Part shown: positions 24,412-32,766 of the stretch, in pieces
Numbering within the stretch: the stretch's first letter is position 1
How the letters are laid out: each line of letters starts with the position of its first letter
Assembly (NCBI GenBank): GCA_028287185.1
Contig: JAQBQD010000153.1
Span: forward strand, 52,567-116,566
Origin: Gemmatimonadota bacterium
GTDB taxonomy: Bacteria > Gemmatimonadota > Gemmatimonadetes > Longimicrobiales > Longimicrobiaceae
DNA: 64,000 nt
Direction: 5' to 3'
Translations under genes and position numbers: made by a program
Notes under the pieces: model-generated
Databases searched by the model: none
Told to the model about the DNA's origin: nothing
Seen by the model: only the letters and a program-made list of their open reading frames with translations

Positions 24412-25581
24412 TTACCGCTGCGCCGCGGCGGGGATGGTGATCTCCACCGTGGTGCCTTCGCCGGGGGTGCTGCGCAGCCGGATGCGGCCGCCGTGGGCCT
24501 CCACGACGGAGCGGGCGATGGCCATCCCCAGTCCCGTGCCGTTCACCTTGCCGTGCGTGACGAAGGGCTCGAAGACGGTGGGCAGCACCTCCTCGGGAAT
24601 GCCGCAGCCGGTGTCGGCGACCACGAAGGCCACCTCGCCCCTGCCGCGCGGCTCGACGGCCACGACGATGGTGCCGCAGTCGGGCATGGCCTCGCCGGCG
24701 TTCTTCAGCACGTTCACCAGCACCCGCGCGAAGCGGCCCGGGTCCACGTACAGGTCGCCCTTCAGCTCGATGCGGCGCTCCACGCGGAAGCCGTCGCGCT
24801 CCAGGCGGCCGATGATCTGGTCCTCCACCTGGGCCAGCAGCTCGGCCACCGGCACGCGGCGGCGGCGCAGGTCGGGCATGCCGCGGGCGTAGTCCAGCAG
24901 CTCCTCCGTCATCGCCACCATCTGGCCCACCGCACGGTGGATGACGGACGCCGACTCGCGGTGGTCGTCGTGCTCGGCCGACTCGCCGATCAGCTCGGCC
25001 GCCATGAGGATGGCGGACATGGGGTTCTTGAAGTCGTGGGCGATGGCCGCCGCCATGGCGCCGATCAGGCTGAGCCGCTCCGAGCGCGTGAGCTCGTCGA
25101 TGTACTGCTCGTTGGCGCTGCGCAGGCGCCCCACGATGCCGTGCGTCAGGTTGGTGGACAGGCGCCCGGGGGCGATGCGCAGGAGCTGCTCGAAGCCGTC
25201 CCGGTCCACCCGGCCCAGGATGGTGGGCTGCACGGTGAAGGCCCGCGCGGAACGGGGCTCCATGTCCAGCAGCGCCATCTCGCCGAAGAAGTCGCCGTCG
25301 CCGAAGTACGACAGCGTCTCCTGGCGGCCGCCCCGGCCCTGCTTGGAGACGCGCACGGCGCCGCTCACCAGCAGGTACAGGTAGTCCGCCTCCTCGCCCT
25401 CGTCGAAGAGCACCTCGTCCGAGGCCGCCTGGATCAGCTCGGGGATCTCGACCAGCGCGTCCAGCACGCTCTCCGGGATGCCCCGGAACAGCTTGTTGGC
25501 GCCCAGCTCGCGCCGGAACGACGCCAGGGGGGAGGGCACGGACGGGAGGACGCCGGCGCGGGGCGGCGCGGGGGTGGACAT
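24412..25581 (-). CDS. Soluble histidine kinase with cyclic-nucleotide-binding domain
   Basis: The 389-residue protein has a cNMP-binding fold at residues 29-150 (FRGIPESVLDALVEIPELI, LFDEGEEADYLYLLVSG, FFGEMALLDMEPRSARAF) followed by a histidine-kinase core: MAAAIAHDFKNPMSAILMAA with the phosphoacceptor His near residue 180, NVLKNAGEAMP (N box), VADTGCGIPEEVL (G1), GTGLGMAIARSVVEAHGG (G2). There is no membrane segment. It likely senses a cyclic nucleotide or another ligand in the cytoplasm and phosphorylates a response regulator encoded elsewhere. The N-terminal 20 residues are Pro-rich. A promoter of sigma70 type lies 60 bases upstream, and a terminator follows. The divergent neighbour is a larger membrane histidine kinase. 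Confidence 0.92.
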   Translation of the reverse strand: MSTPAPPRAGVLPSVPSPLASFRRELGANKLFRGIPESVLDALVEIPELIQAASDEVLFDEGEEADYLYLLVSGAVRVSKQGRGGRQETLSYFGDGDFFGEMALLDMEPRSARAFTVQPTILGRVDRDGFEQLLRIAPGRLSTNLTHGIVGRLRSANEQYIDELTRSERLSLIGAMAAAIAHDFKNPMSAILMAAELIGESAEHDDHRESASVIHRAVGQMVAMTEELLDYARGMPDLRRRRVPVAELLAQVEDQIIGRLERDGFRVERRIELKGDLYVDPGRFARVLVNVLKNAGEAMPDCGTIVVAVEPRGRGEVAFVVADTGCGIPEEVLPTVFEPFVTHGKVNGTGLGMAIARSVVEAHGGRIRLRSTPGEGTTVEITIPAAAQR

Positions 25582-25640
25582 CGGCAGCGGGGGCGGCTGG
25601 GCGTGCGGAGGGACGGGGGCGGGGCGTGCACCACGGACCC

Positions 25641-25669
25641 AAGATAGGGCCCCGGCGCCGCGGGGACAA
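25641..25669 (-). promoter_or_regulatory. Sigma70-type promoter of the cNMP-domain kinase
   Basis: TTGTCC (25669-25664) and TATCTT (25646-25641) are separated by 17 bases, 60 bases before the ATG at 25581. TATCTT recurs before several genes here. Confidence 0.6.
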
Positions 25670-25842
25670 TCGAGACGTGGACGGAGGGGGCAAGCCGCCC
25701 TTCCGCGCGCACGGAGCGGCGGTTACACTTGGGACGCCGGGAGCGCAGGCCCCCGGCTCCTTCCACACCCGCAGTCCCCCGTGCCGCGCACCGCCCGCCC
25801 CCTCCGCGGCGCGCCCCCCCCGTGACGCCGTCCCCCGGGCCG

Positions 25843-28560
25843 ATGAGCTGGCAGTACACGCCCTTCCTGGTTCCCCTCCTCGTCTCCGCATCGATCTGCG
25901 CCGCCCTGGGCGTGTTCGCGCTGCGCCACCGCGTGGTGCGGTCGGCGGGCAGCTTCGTGCTGCTCATGGCGGCGAGCGCGTGGTGGTCGCTGGCCTACGC
26001 CGTGTACCAGTCCAGCACCTCGCTGGGCACCAAGCTGCTGTGGGCGCAGGCGCTGCAGGTGGGCGCCATCCTGGTTCCGCTGGCGTGGGCGCTGCTGGTG
26101 CTGCGCTACACGGAGCGCGAGCGCTGGCTCACCCCCTGGGCGGTGGCGCTCATCTCCTTCGTCCCCGCGCTCACCCTGGCGCTCATGCTCGCCAACGGCG
26201 AGCACGGGATGTTCTGGAGCCGCTTCGTGCTGGTGCGCCGCGCGGGCCGCATCGCCGTGGACAGCCGCAACGCGTGGGGCTTCTGGCTGCACGTGGGCTA
26301 CTCGTGGCTGCTGCTCTTCGCCAGCGTGGGGCTGCTGGGGCTCAAGGTGCTGCGTTCGCCCCACCTGTACCGTTCGCAGGCGGCGTCGCTGCTCTTCGCG
26401 GCGCTCATCCCCTGGGTGGGCAACGTGCTGCACCTGTCGGGGCTGGTGCGCTTTCCCGCCAACCCCATGCCCTTCCTGTTCACGCTGAGCGGGGCGCTCT
26501 TCGCGTGGGCCATCTTCCGCTACCGCTTCCTGGACATCCTGCCGGTGGCGCGCGAGCGGCTGGTGGAGGAGATGCACGAGGCGGTGGTGGTGGTGGACGA
26601 GGCGGGGCGCGTGCTGGACCTGAACGGCGCCGCCCGCCGCGCCTTCGGCTTCGCCGGCCACGAGGCGGTGGGCCGTCCCGCCCGCGACGCCCTGCCCGCG
26701 CTGGCGCACCTGCTGGACGCGCCCGCCGGCGCCGCCTCCGGCGAGGTGGAGCTGGGCGGGGGCGAGGAGGGACGGCGCTTCGAGGCGCGGGCCACGCCGC
26801 TGCTGGACGGGCGCGGGCACCGGACGGGCACGCTGCTGGTGCTGCGCGACCTGAGCGAGCGCAGCGCCGCCGAGGCGGCCATCACCCTGCAGCGCGCCTA
26901 CCTGGAGCAGCTCTTCGACTCGGCGGGCGAGGGGATCGCGCTGCTGGACGCCGAGGACCGCGTGCTGTCGGTGAACTCGGCGTTCGAGCGCATCTTCGGC
27001 TACCCGGCGGGCGAGGCGCGGGGGCGGGCCATCAACGAGCTGATCGTGCCGGCGGGGATGGAGGACGAGGCCCGCGCGCTCACCGGGCGCGTCTCGGCGG
27101 GCGAGCGCATCGAGGCCGACACCGTGCGCATGCGCCGCGACGGCACCCGGGTGGACGTGGCGGTGCAGGGAACGCCCGTGTACTCCGGCGGCGTGCAGGT
27201 GGCCACCTACGGCATCTACCGCGACGTGACGGCCCAGAAGCGGATGGACGCCGAGCGCGCCGAGCTGCTGGACCGCGAGCGCCAGGCCCGCGCCGAGGCC
27301 GAGAAGGCGGGGCGCCGCGCCGCCTTCTTCGCCGAGGTGGGCACGCTGCTGAACGCCACCCTGGACTACGAGACCACCTACAAGCAGCTCGCCCGCATGG
27401 CCATCCCCGAGCTGTGCGACTACTGCCTGATCGACGAGGTGGACGAGGCCGGGGGCACGCGCCGCATCGCCGTGGCGCACGTGGACCCGGCGCACGAGAA
27501 GCTGCTCATCCCCGACCACCGCAACCCCCCGGACGTGGACCTGGAGAAGAGCCCGGTGATGCGCGTGGTGCGGAGCGGCGTCCCCATCCTGGTGCCCGAG
27601 GTGTCGCAGCTCGTGCTGGACCGCATCGCGCTGGACGACGACCACCGCTGGCGCATGCGCACCCTGGGCCTGCGCTCGTACGTGGTGGTGCCGCTCATGG
27701 CGCGCGGCCGCACGCTGGGCGCCATCACCCTGTTGGCCTCCGTCTCGGGGCGCCGCTTCGGGCCGGCGGACCTGGCGGCGGCCGAGGAGCTGGCGCGGCG
27801 GGCGGCGCTGGCCATGGACAACGCGCGCCTGTACGGAGAGGCCATCAAGGCGGTGCGCGCCCGCGACAACGTGCTGGGCGTGGTGTCACACGACATGCGG
27901 AACCCGCTCGCCACCATCCTGCTGAACACCACCTCGGTGCTCGACGGCCCGGTGCGCGACAAGCTGGACGACTGGAAGCGCGAGCAGCTCCAGTGGGTGG
28001 TGCGCTCGGTGGAGCAGATGGACCACCTGATCGACGACCTGCTGGCCGTCACCAAGATCGAGTCGGGCCAGCTCACCGTGCACCCCGAGCCCCATGCCGC
28101 CGCGGCCCTGGTGCGCGACGGAATGCTGATGCTCACACCCATCGCCGAGGAGCGCGGCATCACCCTGACGGCCGAGGTGGCGCCCGACGCCGGGTGGGCG
28201 CGCGCCGACCGGCACCGCATCCTGCGCGTGTTCAGCAACCTGGTGGGCAACGCGCTCAAGTTCACGCGCGAGGGCGGCTCGGTGTGCGTGCAGGCCGAGC
28301 GCGACGGCGCCGCCGTGCGCTTCCGCGTGCGCGACACGGGCTACGGCATCGCGCCCGAGCACCTGGGGCACGTGTTCGACCGCTTCTGGCAGGCGGGCAA
28401 GCACTCTCGCGACGGCGCCGGCCTGGGCCTGCCCATCGCCCGCGGCATCGTGGAGGCGCACGGCGGCACCATCCGCGTGGCCAGCGAGCCCGACGTGGGC
28501 ACCGTCGTGGAGTTCACGCTGCCCTCGGCTCCCATCGCGGAGGCGCGGATCGGCGGCTGA
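25843..28560 (+). CDS. Membrane histidine kinase, 7TM-PAS-PAS-GAF-HisKA-HATPase
   Basis: The 905-residue sensor kinase begins with a seven-helix membrane domain at residues 1-235 (histidine-kinase N-terminal 7TM type; FLVPLLVSASICAALGVFAL first helix), then PAS at about 240-345 (MHEAVVVVDEAGRVLDLNGA), a second PAS at about 350-465 (FDSAGEGIALLDAEDRVL), GAF at about 495-660 (AELCDYC... starts PELCDYCLIDEV), and the kinase core: VVSHDMRNPLATILLNT with His near residue 682, NLVGNALKFT, VRDTGYGIAPEHL, GAGLGLPIARGIVEAHGG. All ATP motifs are intact. ATG 25843 was chosen because the membrane domain begins immediately; GTG 25822 adds seven residues. The signal and partner response regulator are unknown. 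Confidence 0.93.
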   Translation: MSWQYTPFLVPLLVSASICAALGVFALRHRVVRSAGSFVLLMAASAWWSLAYAVYQSSTSLGTKLLWAQALQVGAILVPLAWALLVLRYTERERWLTPWAVALISFVPALTLALMLANGEHGMFWSRFVLVRRAGRIAVDSRNAWGFWLHVGYSWLLLFASVGLLGLKVLRSPHLYRSQAASLLFAALIPWVGNVLHLSGLVRFPANPMPFLFTLSGALFAWAIFRYRFLDILPVARERLVEEMHEAVVVVDEAGRVLDLNGAARRAFGFAGHEAVGRPARDALPALAHLLDAPAGAASGEVELGGGEEGRRFEARATPLLDGRGHRTGTLLVLRDLSERSAAEAAITLQRAYLEQLFDSAGEGIALLDAEDRVLSVNSAFERIFGYPAGEARGRAINELIVPAGMEDEARALTGRVSAGERIEADTVRMRRDGTRVDVAVQGTPVYSGGVQVATYGIYRDVTAQKRMDAERAELLDRERQARAEAEKAGRRAAFFAEVGTLLNATLDYETTYKQLARMAIPELCDYCLIDEVDEAGGTRRIAVAHVDPAHEKLLIPDHRNPPDVDLEKSPVMRVVRSGVPILVPEVSQLVLDRIALDDDHRWRMRTLGLRSYVVVPLMARGRTLGAITLLASVSGRRFGPADLAAAEELARRAALAMDNARLYGEAIKAVRARDNVLGVVSHDMRNPLATILLNTTSVLDGPVRDKLDDWKREQLQWVVRSVEQMDHLIDDLLAVTKIESGQLTVHPEPHAAAALVRDGMLMLTPIAEERGITLTAEVAPDAGWARADRHRILRVFSNLVGNALKFTREGGSVCVQAERDGAAVRFRVRDTGYGIAPEHLGHVFDRFWQAGKHSRDGAGLGLPIARGIVEAHGGTIRVASEPDVGTVVEFTLPSAPIAEARIGG

Positions 28561-28571
28561 GCCGATCGGAC

Positions 28572-28605
28572 GAAGCGCCGGCCATCGCGCGATGGCCGGC
28601 GCTTC
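28572..28605. terminator. Bidirectional palindromic terminator
   Basis: A perfect 34-base palindrome (17-base arms beginning GAAGCGCCGGCC) lies between the convergent kinase stop (28560) and ferritin-like stop (28644). Confidence 0.75.
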
Positions 28606-28643
28606 GCGTCCGCGTCCGGCGCCGGCAAGGGGCGCGGACCACG

Positions 28644-28958
28644 TCAGTCCGCCGACTCCTCCGCCTTCTCGCCCAGCTCCACGATGTCGCCGTCGCGGAA
28701 CAGCACGCCCTTCGCGATCCTGCGCCACACGGGCCTCTTCCGCAGCAGCCACTCCAGGTCCATCGAGAAGTGCTTGAACTCCTCCTTCTGCGCGTTGGCC
28801 ATGATGGCGCGGGCGGAGTCGTCCTTCTCCACCGACATGCGCTGCTCGTACCAGTCGATGGCCTCGGCCTCCTCGATGAGCCCCAAAATCATGCGCGCGA
28901 AGGTCCGCGTCTCTTCCGACAGCTCGGAAGGCGGCTCGTGGTACTGGTCGAATCCCAT
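28644..28958 (-). CDS. Encapsulated-ferritin-like (EncFtn-type) protein
   Basis: The 104-residue product closely follows the encapsulated-ferritin pattern: YHEPPSELSEETRTFARMI, LIEEAEAIDWYEQRMSVE, then AIMANAQKEEFKHFSMDLEW and LFRDGDIVELGE. EncFtn proteins are two-helix ferritin-fold units that oxidise and store iron inside an encapsulin nanocompartment. Conserved ligand candidates are the Glu pair in LIEEAEA and the Glu-Glu-x-x-His of EEFKH. The start ATG has GAGGAG nine bases upstream. The tail ending EKAEESAD lacks a clear encapsulin-targeting peptide and no encapsulin gene lies in the window. Cargo status is therefore open. Confidence 0.85.
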   Translation of the reverse strand: MGFDQYHEPPSELSEETRTFARMILGLIEEAEAIDWYEQRMSVEKDDSARAIMANAQKEEFKHFSMDLEWLLRKRPVWRRIAKGVLFRDGDIVELGEKAEESAD

Positions 28959-29364
28959 CGTCAGCTCCTCGCGTGGATCGGGAAGGAAGGGCGTGCGGCC
29001 GCCCGATTGCAACGGACGTACCCCGGGGGCGACGGGCTCGCGGCGACGAGGCACCCCGCCGTCCATCCGCCGATTCCCGGGATCCATGGAGCGCACGTCA
29101 GGTCTTCGGAGATGCGACGAAGGACGGCGGATCGGCCGTGGCGACGGGAGGACCGGGGACGGGATCGAAGCCGTTGCCGTAGTGGACGGTGATGTTCCCG
29201 CGTCCGTCCGCCACGAGATCCGCACCTGGGCGTTCCTCACCGGTTTCGATCGAAGCCCCTGATGGATTCGTCGAACGCGAACGACCCTCCTTCCGTTCCC
29301 GGAGGAGGGTCGTTCGCGTCAGGGTCCGTCGACGGGCAGCGAGCCGTGGCCGCCGCGGGCAGCG
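28959..29364. other. Intergenic region between ferritin-like and cytochrome genes
   Basis: No convincing gene in these 406 bases. It contains the promoter of the ferritin-like gene and the strong terminator at 29275-29319. Confidence 0.45.
29275..29319 (-). terminator. Terminator of the diheme cytochrome gene
   Basis: ACGCGAACGACCCTCC and its exact complement form a 16-base-pair stem with a 13-base loop, 45 bases past the stop at 29365. Confidence 0.85.
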
Positions 29365-30276
29365 TCAGCGGCCGCCGAAAGGGCGGGCGGGCACGGAGCG
29401 GAGGTAGAGCCAGATTGCGTGCATCTCGTCGTCGGTCATCTGGCCGGCCAGCTTCCAGGGCATCACCTCGTTGATCCGGGTACCGTCCGGCCGCGTGCCG
29501 GTGCGGAGCGCGCGCACGAAGTCCGCCTCGGTCCAGCCGCCGATGCCGGTGACGGGGTTCGGCGTGAGGTTGCGGGCGGCGGGCCACTCGGGCGGAACGC
29601 CGGGGATGGGGCCGCCGGACAGGTGCTCGCCGTGGCATCCGCTGCACCCGCTGACGCTGGACAGGTACCGCCCGTACTCCCGGGTGGGCGCCTGCGGCGG
29701 AACGGTGCGCGGCCGTGCGTGGTCCATGGCCTCGGCCGGCAGCAGGGGCAGGTCGCCCTTCAGGTAGAGCAGGCGGCCGATGGGGCCCACCCGGGCGGCG
29801 GGGATCTCGCGGTCCACCGGCGGCACCGTGCGCAGGTAGCCGATGATGGCCGCCACGTCCCCGTCGCTCAGGTTGTAGAACTCGTCCGACGGCATCGCCT
29901 TGAGCGGACGGTGGTCGTAGCGCACGCCGTGGCGGATGGCCGCCTCGAGCTGCGTGTCGGTGTACCGTGCGAGCGCGCCGCCGCGGCCCGCCGTGAGGTT
30001 GGAGGCGAAGACCACGCCGATGGGGGGCGCGTCGATGAACGCCTTGCCGCCCAGGTCGGCGCCGTGGCAGTCCACGCACTTGCCGATGGAGGTGGCCAGG
30101 TGCTTTCCGCGAGCCAGCGTCGCGGGGTCCGAGCGCAGCGCGAGCTTCTGCCCGGCGATGCCGTAGGTGCGCCGGATGCGCAGCTCACTGGCGGCGTACA
30201 CCGCGATCGCCGCCACCAGCACCAGGCCGAACAGGCCGCCCGCCGCGTAGCCCAGCCGCCGCAGCCATCTTCTCAT
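29365..30276 (-). CDS. Membrane-anchored diheme c-type cytochrome
   Basis: The 303-residue protein has an N-terminal membrane anchor (about residues 10-30, YAAGGLFGLVLVAAIAVYAASE) and two heme-c attachment motifs, CVDCH near residue 67 and CSGCH near residue 207, each followed by a loop with Met that can be the second axial ligand (LKAMPSDEFYNL; INEVMPWKLAGQM). The two halves show internal similarity, ending in DGDVAAIIGYLRTVP and DDEMHAIWLYLRSVP, so it arose by duplication. It probably carries electrons at the periplasmic face to an oxidase or from a membrane dehydrogenase. Transcribed alone. Confidence 0.92.
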   Translation of the reverse strand: MRRWLRRLGYAAGGLFGLVLVAAIAVYAASELRIRRTYGIAGQKLALRSDPATLARGKHLATSIGKCVDCHGADLGGKAFIDAPPIGVVFASNLTAGRGGALARYTDTQLEAAIRHGVRYDHRPLKAMPSDEFYNLSDGDVAAIIGYLRTVPPVDREIPAARVGPIGRLLYLKGDLPLLPAEAMDHARPRTVPPQAPTREYGRYLSSVSGCSGCHGEHLSGGPIPGVPPEWPAARNLTPNPVTGIGGWTEADFVRALRTGTRPDGTRINEVMPWKLAGQMTDDEMHAIWLYLRSVPARPFGGR

Positions 30277-30669
30277 GGGGAGGTTCTCCAGGGAGATCGA
30301 GATCGGGCACGCGCGCGTGCACCCGGGAAAGCCGGGCGCGCATGGGAACGGACGCGTACGTAACGATGGGGAAGCGCGCGCCCGGACGGGCGGCGATGGA
30401 CCGGATGGGGCGCCAGGGATCTCTCCGCGCCGGAACGCACGCTAGCGCGCGCCGAACCCGGGGTCAAGCCTGGAGGATGAAGCCGTCCGGCGGAGCGCGC
30501 ACCATGCGACGCCCCGCGCCGAACGCCAGCCTTCTCCGTCTCTCCGGTCGCCCATCCGCTCCCTTCCGGCGTTCGGTTTCACCCGCACCGGGAACCTCCG
30601 CGGGACATCGCGACGGGGGCGGCCCGCGTAGCAAACTTGACGTATCGAAATTACTATATAGATATCAGG
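30277..30669. other. Divergent spacer between cytochrome and nucleotidyltransferase module
   Basis: 393 bases without a gene. Most is GC-rich, but 30631-30669 is an AT-rich island with a promoter-like sequence directed to the plus-strand module. Confidence 0.5.
30637..30664 (+). promoter_or_regulatory. Promoter-like sequence of the nucleotidyltransferase module
   Basis: TTGACG (30637-30642), 16 bases, TAGATA (30659-30664). The start point would fall at or next to the ATG at 30670, so the transcript may be leaderless. This favours translation from 30670. Confidence 0.45.
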
Positions 30670-30739
30670 ATGATTCTGGACGAGCTACTCGCTGCCGTTC
30701 AGCGCCCTCGGTGCGATCTGCACCTCACCGACGGAGATC

Positions 30740-31186
30740 GTGATCGTCGGAGGGGCGGCGGGGATCCTCTGCCGCTGGATGGAGCGCGCGACGGTGGACG
30801 TCGACGTGGCCGTATCCGATCCCCGGCTCGCCGTTCTGTGGCCCATGATCGAGGCGGTGGCCGATGAGCTGGATCTCCCGCCGCGCTGGCTGAACGACGG
30901 CGCGAAGGCGTTCGCGGGCGTGCTCCCTCCGGACTACGGGACGCGCCTGGTACCCGTCGGCACCTTCGGCCGGCTGGTGGTGCAGGCCATCGGACGCAGC
31001 GACTTCATCGTGATGAAGCTGTTCGCCATGCGCGCGGAGGACGTCGACGACCTGCGGACGCTGCGACCGACGCCGGCCGAGATCGCCTTCGCCCGTGCGC
31101 AGCTTCCGCGGATCGCCGCGTTCGATCCGGCCCGGGCGCACCTGATGGAGCTGTACCTGGCGCAGGGCGACGGAGGCGAGGCATGA
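30740..31186 (+). CDS. DUF6036-like nucleotidyltransferase, N-terminus probably frameshifted
   Basis: From GTG 30740 the 148 residues read MIVGGAAGILCRWMERATVDVDVAV, the GG...hhDhDh pattern of MNT/AbiEii-like nucleotidyltransferases (DUF6036 type), then helices with FIVMKLFAMRAEDVDDLRTL. The domain starts abruptly. Another frame has ATG 30670 reading MILDELLAAVQR, and removing one C from the CCC at 30705-30707 would give MILDELLAAVQRLGAICTSP...IVIVGGAAG, a normal N-terminal helix. So I suspect a one-base insertion. The next gene overlaps its stop by four bases (ATGA). As in related pairs it may be the transferase of a toxin-antitoxin-like or abortive-infection module. Confidence 0.72.
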   Translation: MIVGGAAGILCRWMERATVDVDVAVSDPRLAVLWPMIEAVADELDLPPRWLNDGAKAFAGVLPPDYGTRLVPVGTFGRLVVQAIGRSDFIVMKLFAMRAEDVDDLRTLRPTPAEIAFARAQLPRIAAFDPARAHLMELYLAQGDGGEA

Positions 31187-31947
31187 CGACGACCGATGTT
31201 CACGCCGCGTGGGCCCGCCTGGGCGGCGGGCTGTCCGTTCCGCCGGCGGCGCGGCGGGTGGACCTGGAGGACCTGATCGTCCGCACGCTCGGGAAGGCGC
31301 GGGACGATGCGCGGCTGTTCTGGGTGGCAGCCGGCTGGCTGGCCGTTCACCACAACCTGCTGAACGCGCGCCGCCTCGCGGGAATGCTCCGCGGGCGGCC
31401 GGACGTCGAGATCGCCGTCGCCGGCGCGCTCTTCAGCGTCGCGCGGCAGGCGGCGGGGACGGCCACCTCGCTGGCATCGGTGATCAAGCACTGCCGTCCG
31501 ACTCAGCCGCTCCGCCCGCTCTTCTCCGTCGTGGAGTCGAACCCCGTCCTCACTCACAAGGCGAAGGCGGGCACGCTGCCGATCTTCGCGCGGTGGGGGT
31601 TCTGGCAGGACGACGTGTCGCTCCGGCTGGACGCGGTCCGCCCGGTTCGCGGGGTGCTCGCCCGGTGCCCGGAGCTCCGGCTGCGCGCCCTGCTGGGGGC
31701 GACGCTCGAGGCGGAGATCGTCGGCTTCCTGGCCGTGCTTCCCGCCTCCGTCGATGACCTGAGCACCATCCTGGACGTCACCTACGCCGCCGGCCACGCC
31801 GCGGCCGGGCAGCTCGTCGCACGGGGGTTTCTCACCCGGACGAAGGAAGGGCGGCGGCAGGTGCTGGCCCTGCGCCCGGCGTGGAAGGAGTGGCTGGAGG
31901 CCGCGCCGTTCGCCGCCCCTGCCCCGAAAGCGGCCGCCGTGGGCTGA
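31183..31947 (+). CDS. Partner protein with C-terminal winged-helix-like domain
   Basis: The 254-residue protein is not confidently assigned. The C-terminal 60 residues (ASVDDLSTILDVTYAAGHAA, GQLVARGFLTRTKEGRRQVL) have the helix-helix-wing pattern of a winged helix, and the N-terminal part is helical (LFWVAAGWLAVHHNLLNARRL). It overlaps the nucleotidyltransferase stop by ATGA, which implies coupled synthesis, and the pair stands as an isolated unit. By analogy with AbiE and MNT-type systems it could be an autoregulator or antidote. No direct evidence of toxicity is available. Function inferred only from context. Confidence 0.68.
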   Translation: MTTTDVHAAWARLGGGLSVPPAARRVDLEDLIVRTLGKARDDARLFWVAAGWLAVHHNLLNARRLAGMLRGRPDVEIAVAGALFSVARQAAGTATSLASVIKHCRPTQPLRPLFSVVESNPVLTHKAKAGTLPIFARWGFWQDDVSLRLDAVRPVRGVLARCPELRLRALLGATLEAEIVGFLAVLPASVDDLSTILDVTYAAGHAAAGQLVARGFLTRTKEGRRQVLALRPAWKEWLEAAPFAAPAPKAAAVG

Positions 31948-31972
31948 CGGCGCGCCCGCGGACGGCGACAAC

Positions 31973-32021
31973 GGAGGGGGAACCCCGCCGCGATCACGGG
32001 ACTCCCCCTCCACATCTCCTG
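31973..32021. terminator. Possible bidirectional hairpin between convergent genes
   Basis: GGAGGGGGA and TCCCCCTCC pair across a 31-base loop between stops at 31947 and 32048. The long loop makes it a weak call. Confidence 0.4.
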
Positions 32022-32047
32022 CTGCGTCCCCGTCCGCGTCCTCCTCC

Positions 32048-32629
32048 CTACCGCATCCGCGCCGTCCAGTCCACCAGCCCGTCCAGCAGCTTGCGGACGA
32101 AGGTGCGCGTGGTCTCGTCCGTCAGGCGGCCCTCGGCGTCGAACTTCTCGTGGGCGCGGTAGACCAGGATCTCGGGCTGCAGCACGGCGGGGGTGCGGGT
32201 GAAGACGAATGCCTGGCGAAGCTGCGACTGCGCCCGCGCCGTTCCCGTGGCACCCGGGCTGGCGCCGAAGATGGCGGTGGGCTTGCCCGCCAGCGGCGAC
32301 CCGCGCGTCGGCCGTGAGGCCCAGTCGATGGCGTTCTTCAGCACGCCCGGCACGCCGTGGTTGTACTCGGGCGTGGCGATCAGCAGCGCGTCGGCGGCGG
32401 CGATGGCGGCCCGGAGCGCGGCCACGGCGTCGGGCACGCCCTGCGCCTCCACGTCCTCGTCGAACAGCGGCAGGCCGTGCAGGTCGTGGATGTCGATGCG
32501 CATTTCCGGCGGCGCCAACTCCTGCGCAGCCACCAGCAGCGCGCGGTTGTACGAGGCGCGGCGGAGGCTGCCGGGAATGCCCAGCACCTTCAGGACGGGC
32601 GCGGACGGCGCGGTGGCTGGATCGCTCAT
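32048..32629 (-). CDS. NAD(P)H-dependent FMN reductase
   Basis: The 193-residue flavodoxin-fold enzyme shows GIPGSLRRASYNRALLVAAQ (phosphate-binding loop for FMN), LIATPEYNHGVPGVLKNAIDW (the classic YNHGxPGxLKNAxDW flavin-binding motif) and IFGASPGATGTARAQSQLRQ. It reduces FMN, quinones or azo compounds using NAD(P)H. ATG 32629 gives the usual length. It is downstream of and parallel to the MarR gene, separated by a hairpin, a common pairing in which the MarR regulator controls quinone or azo stress enzymes. Regulation by that MarR is inferred. Confidence 0.93.
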   Translation of the reverse strand: MSDPATAPSAPVLKVLGIPGSLRRASYNRALLVAAQELAPPEMRIDIHDLHGLPLFDEDVEAQGVPDAVAALRAAIAAADALLIATPEYNHGVPGVLKNAIDWASRPTRGSPLAGKPTAIFGASPGATGTARAQSQLRQAFVFTRTPAVLQPEILVYRAHEKFDAEGRLTDETTRTFVRKLLDGLVDWTARMR

Positions 32630-32723
32630 GGAGCCCCGGGGGATCGAGAGGGCATCGGAAGGAAGCGCGGCGGTCCGCGGATGGCCGGCGTCCGTCGTCC
32701 GCCGGAGGGCGGGGCGGAACGAG

Positions 32724-32760
32724 GACGCCCCGCGCCGCGTGGATGCGGACGCGGGGCGTC
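32724..32760 (-). terminator. Terminator after marR-like gene
   Basis: GACGCCCCGCG and CGCGGGGCGTC form an 11-base-pair perfect stem with a 15-base loop, just past the stop at 32767. Confidence 0.7.
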
Positions 32761-32766
32761 GGGCGG

